Part shown: in pieces, positions 63,956 to 64,000 of the stretch | Numbering within the stretch: the stretch's first letter is position 1 | How the letters are laid out: every line of letters starts with the position of its first letter | NCBI RefSeq assembly: GCF_001437205.1 | Contig: NZ_JQAZ01000007.1 | Coordinates: 57,271-121,270 of the forward strand | Origin: Lactobacillus selangorensis | Lineage (GTDB): Bacteria > Bacillota > Bacilli > Lactobacillales > Lactobacillaceae | DNA length: 64,000 nt | Reading direction: 5' to 3' | Notes under the pieces: generated by a model | Told to the model about the DNA's origin: nothing | Seen by the model: only the letters and a program-made list of their open reading frames with translations | Databases searched by the model: none | Made by a program: the position numbers and the translations under genes

Positions 63956-64000
63956 TCAGAAAACAACAAAAGCACGCTGAAGTGAACCCCAAAAATTGGA

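Noticed and set aside
1..64000. tRNA, rRNA or tmRNA genes
   Set aside because: Scanning the intergenic regions gave no cloverleaf or conserved rRNA segments; most gaps are under 300 bases and are taken up by terminators and promoters.

Overview
The window looks like a chromosomal segment of a Gram-positive, low-to-moderate-GC lactic acid bacterium of the family Lactobacillaceae. The backbone gene order supports this: comG, yebC, cdaA-cdaR-glmM-glmS, a cupin regulator with potABCD, murB, tsaE, pta, ung and sufCDSUB. Strong AGGAGG ribosome sites, frequent TTG/GTG starts and extended -10 promoters (TGnTAnAnT) fit as well. The genus cannot be fixed from sequence alone. No rRNA, tRNA or CRISPR array was seen.

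Region by region. 1-2.8 kb: comGB (runs off the left edge), comGA and yebC, all on the minus strand. 2.8-4.4 kb: a polytopic membrane protein with a DDF-type extracellular motif. 4.6-29.1 kb: one uninterrupted minus-strand gene string carrying an accessory Sec (SecA2/SecY2) system. In transcription order it is secA2, secY2, asp1, asp2, asp3, gtfA, a shortened gtfB, then twelve further glycosylation genes. These twelve are three pairs of small GT-like genes, one stand-alone Gtf3-like gene and five large Gtf3::GT-D fusion genes. 29.2-33.3 kb: a small divergent membrane-protein gene that appears leaderless, the serine-rich-repeat adhesin (SRRP) substrate gene, and a 5'-less remnant of a second SRRP gene. 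33.4-37.3 kb: a VanZ-like gene and two tandem YjeM-type amino-acid permeases. 37.4-42.9 kb: glmS and the cdaA-cdaR-glmM operon. 43.0-48.1 kb: a DUF1361 membrane protein, then polyamine ABC transporter genes behind a cupin-type regulator. 48.2-58.9 kb: housekeeping and repair genes (AcuI-like oxidoreductase, deoxyribosyltransferase, a zinc-less Tag-like glycosylase, murB, exodeoxyribonuclease III, a DnaQ-like exonuclease, tsaE, pta, ung) with a secreted matrixin-like protease, a HAD phosphatase and acetyltransferases. 59-64 kb: sufCDSUB. The last bases may be the end of an IS element.

The most interesting region is the accessory Sec and glycosylation island. GtfA/GtfB would start O-glycosylation of the SRRP, Asp1-3 would hand it to SecA2, and SecY2 would export it. 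The many Gtf3-like, GT-D and GT-like genes would lengthen and diversify the glycan. Two architectures look unusual: five tandem Gtf3::GT-D fusions, and three adjacent pairs in which a GT-like protein is followed by a relative with an added N-terminal beta-rich domain and a degenerate catalytic site.

The island also appears to be decaying or switched off in this strain. The SRRP gene has a one-base frameshift, asp1 has an in-frame amber codon, one fusion gene has an in-frame ochre codon plus an internal deletion, gtfB lacks its C-terminal third, and secY2 has no normal start codon beside its ribosome site.
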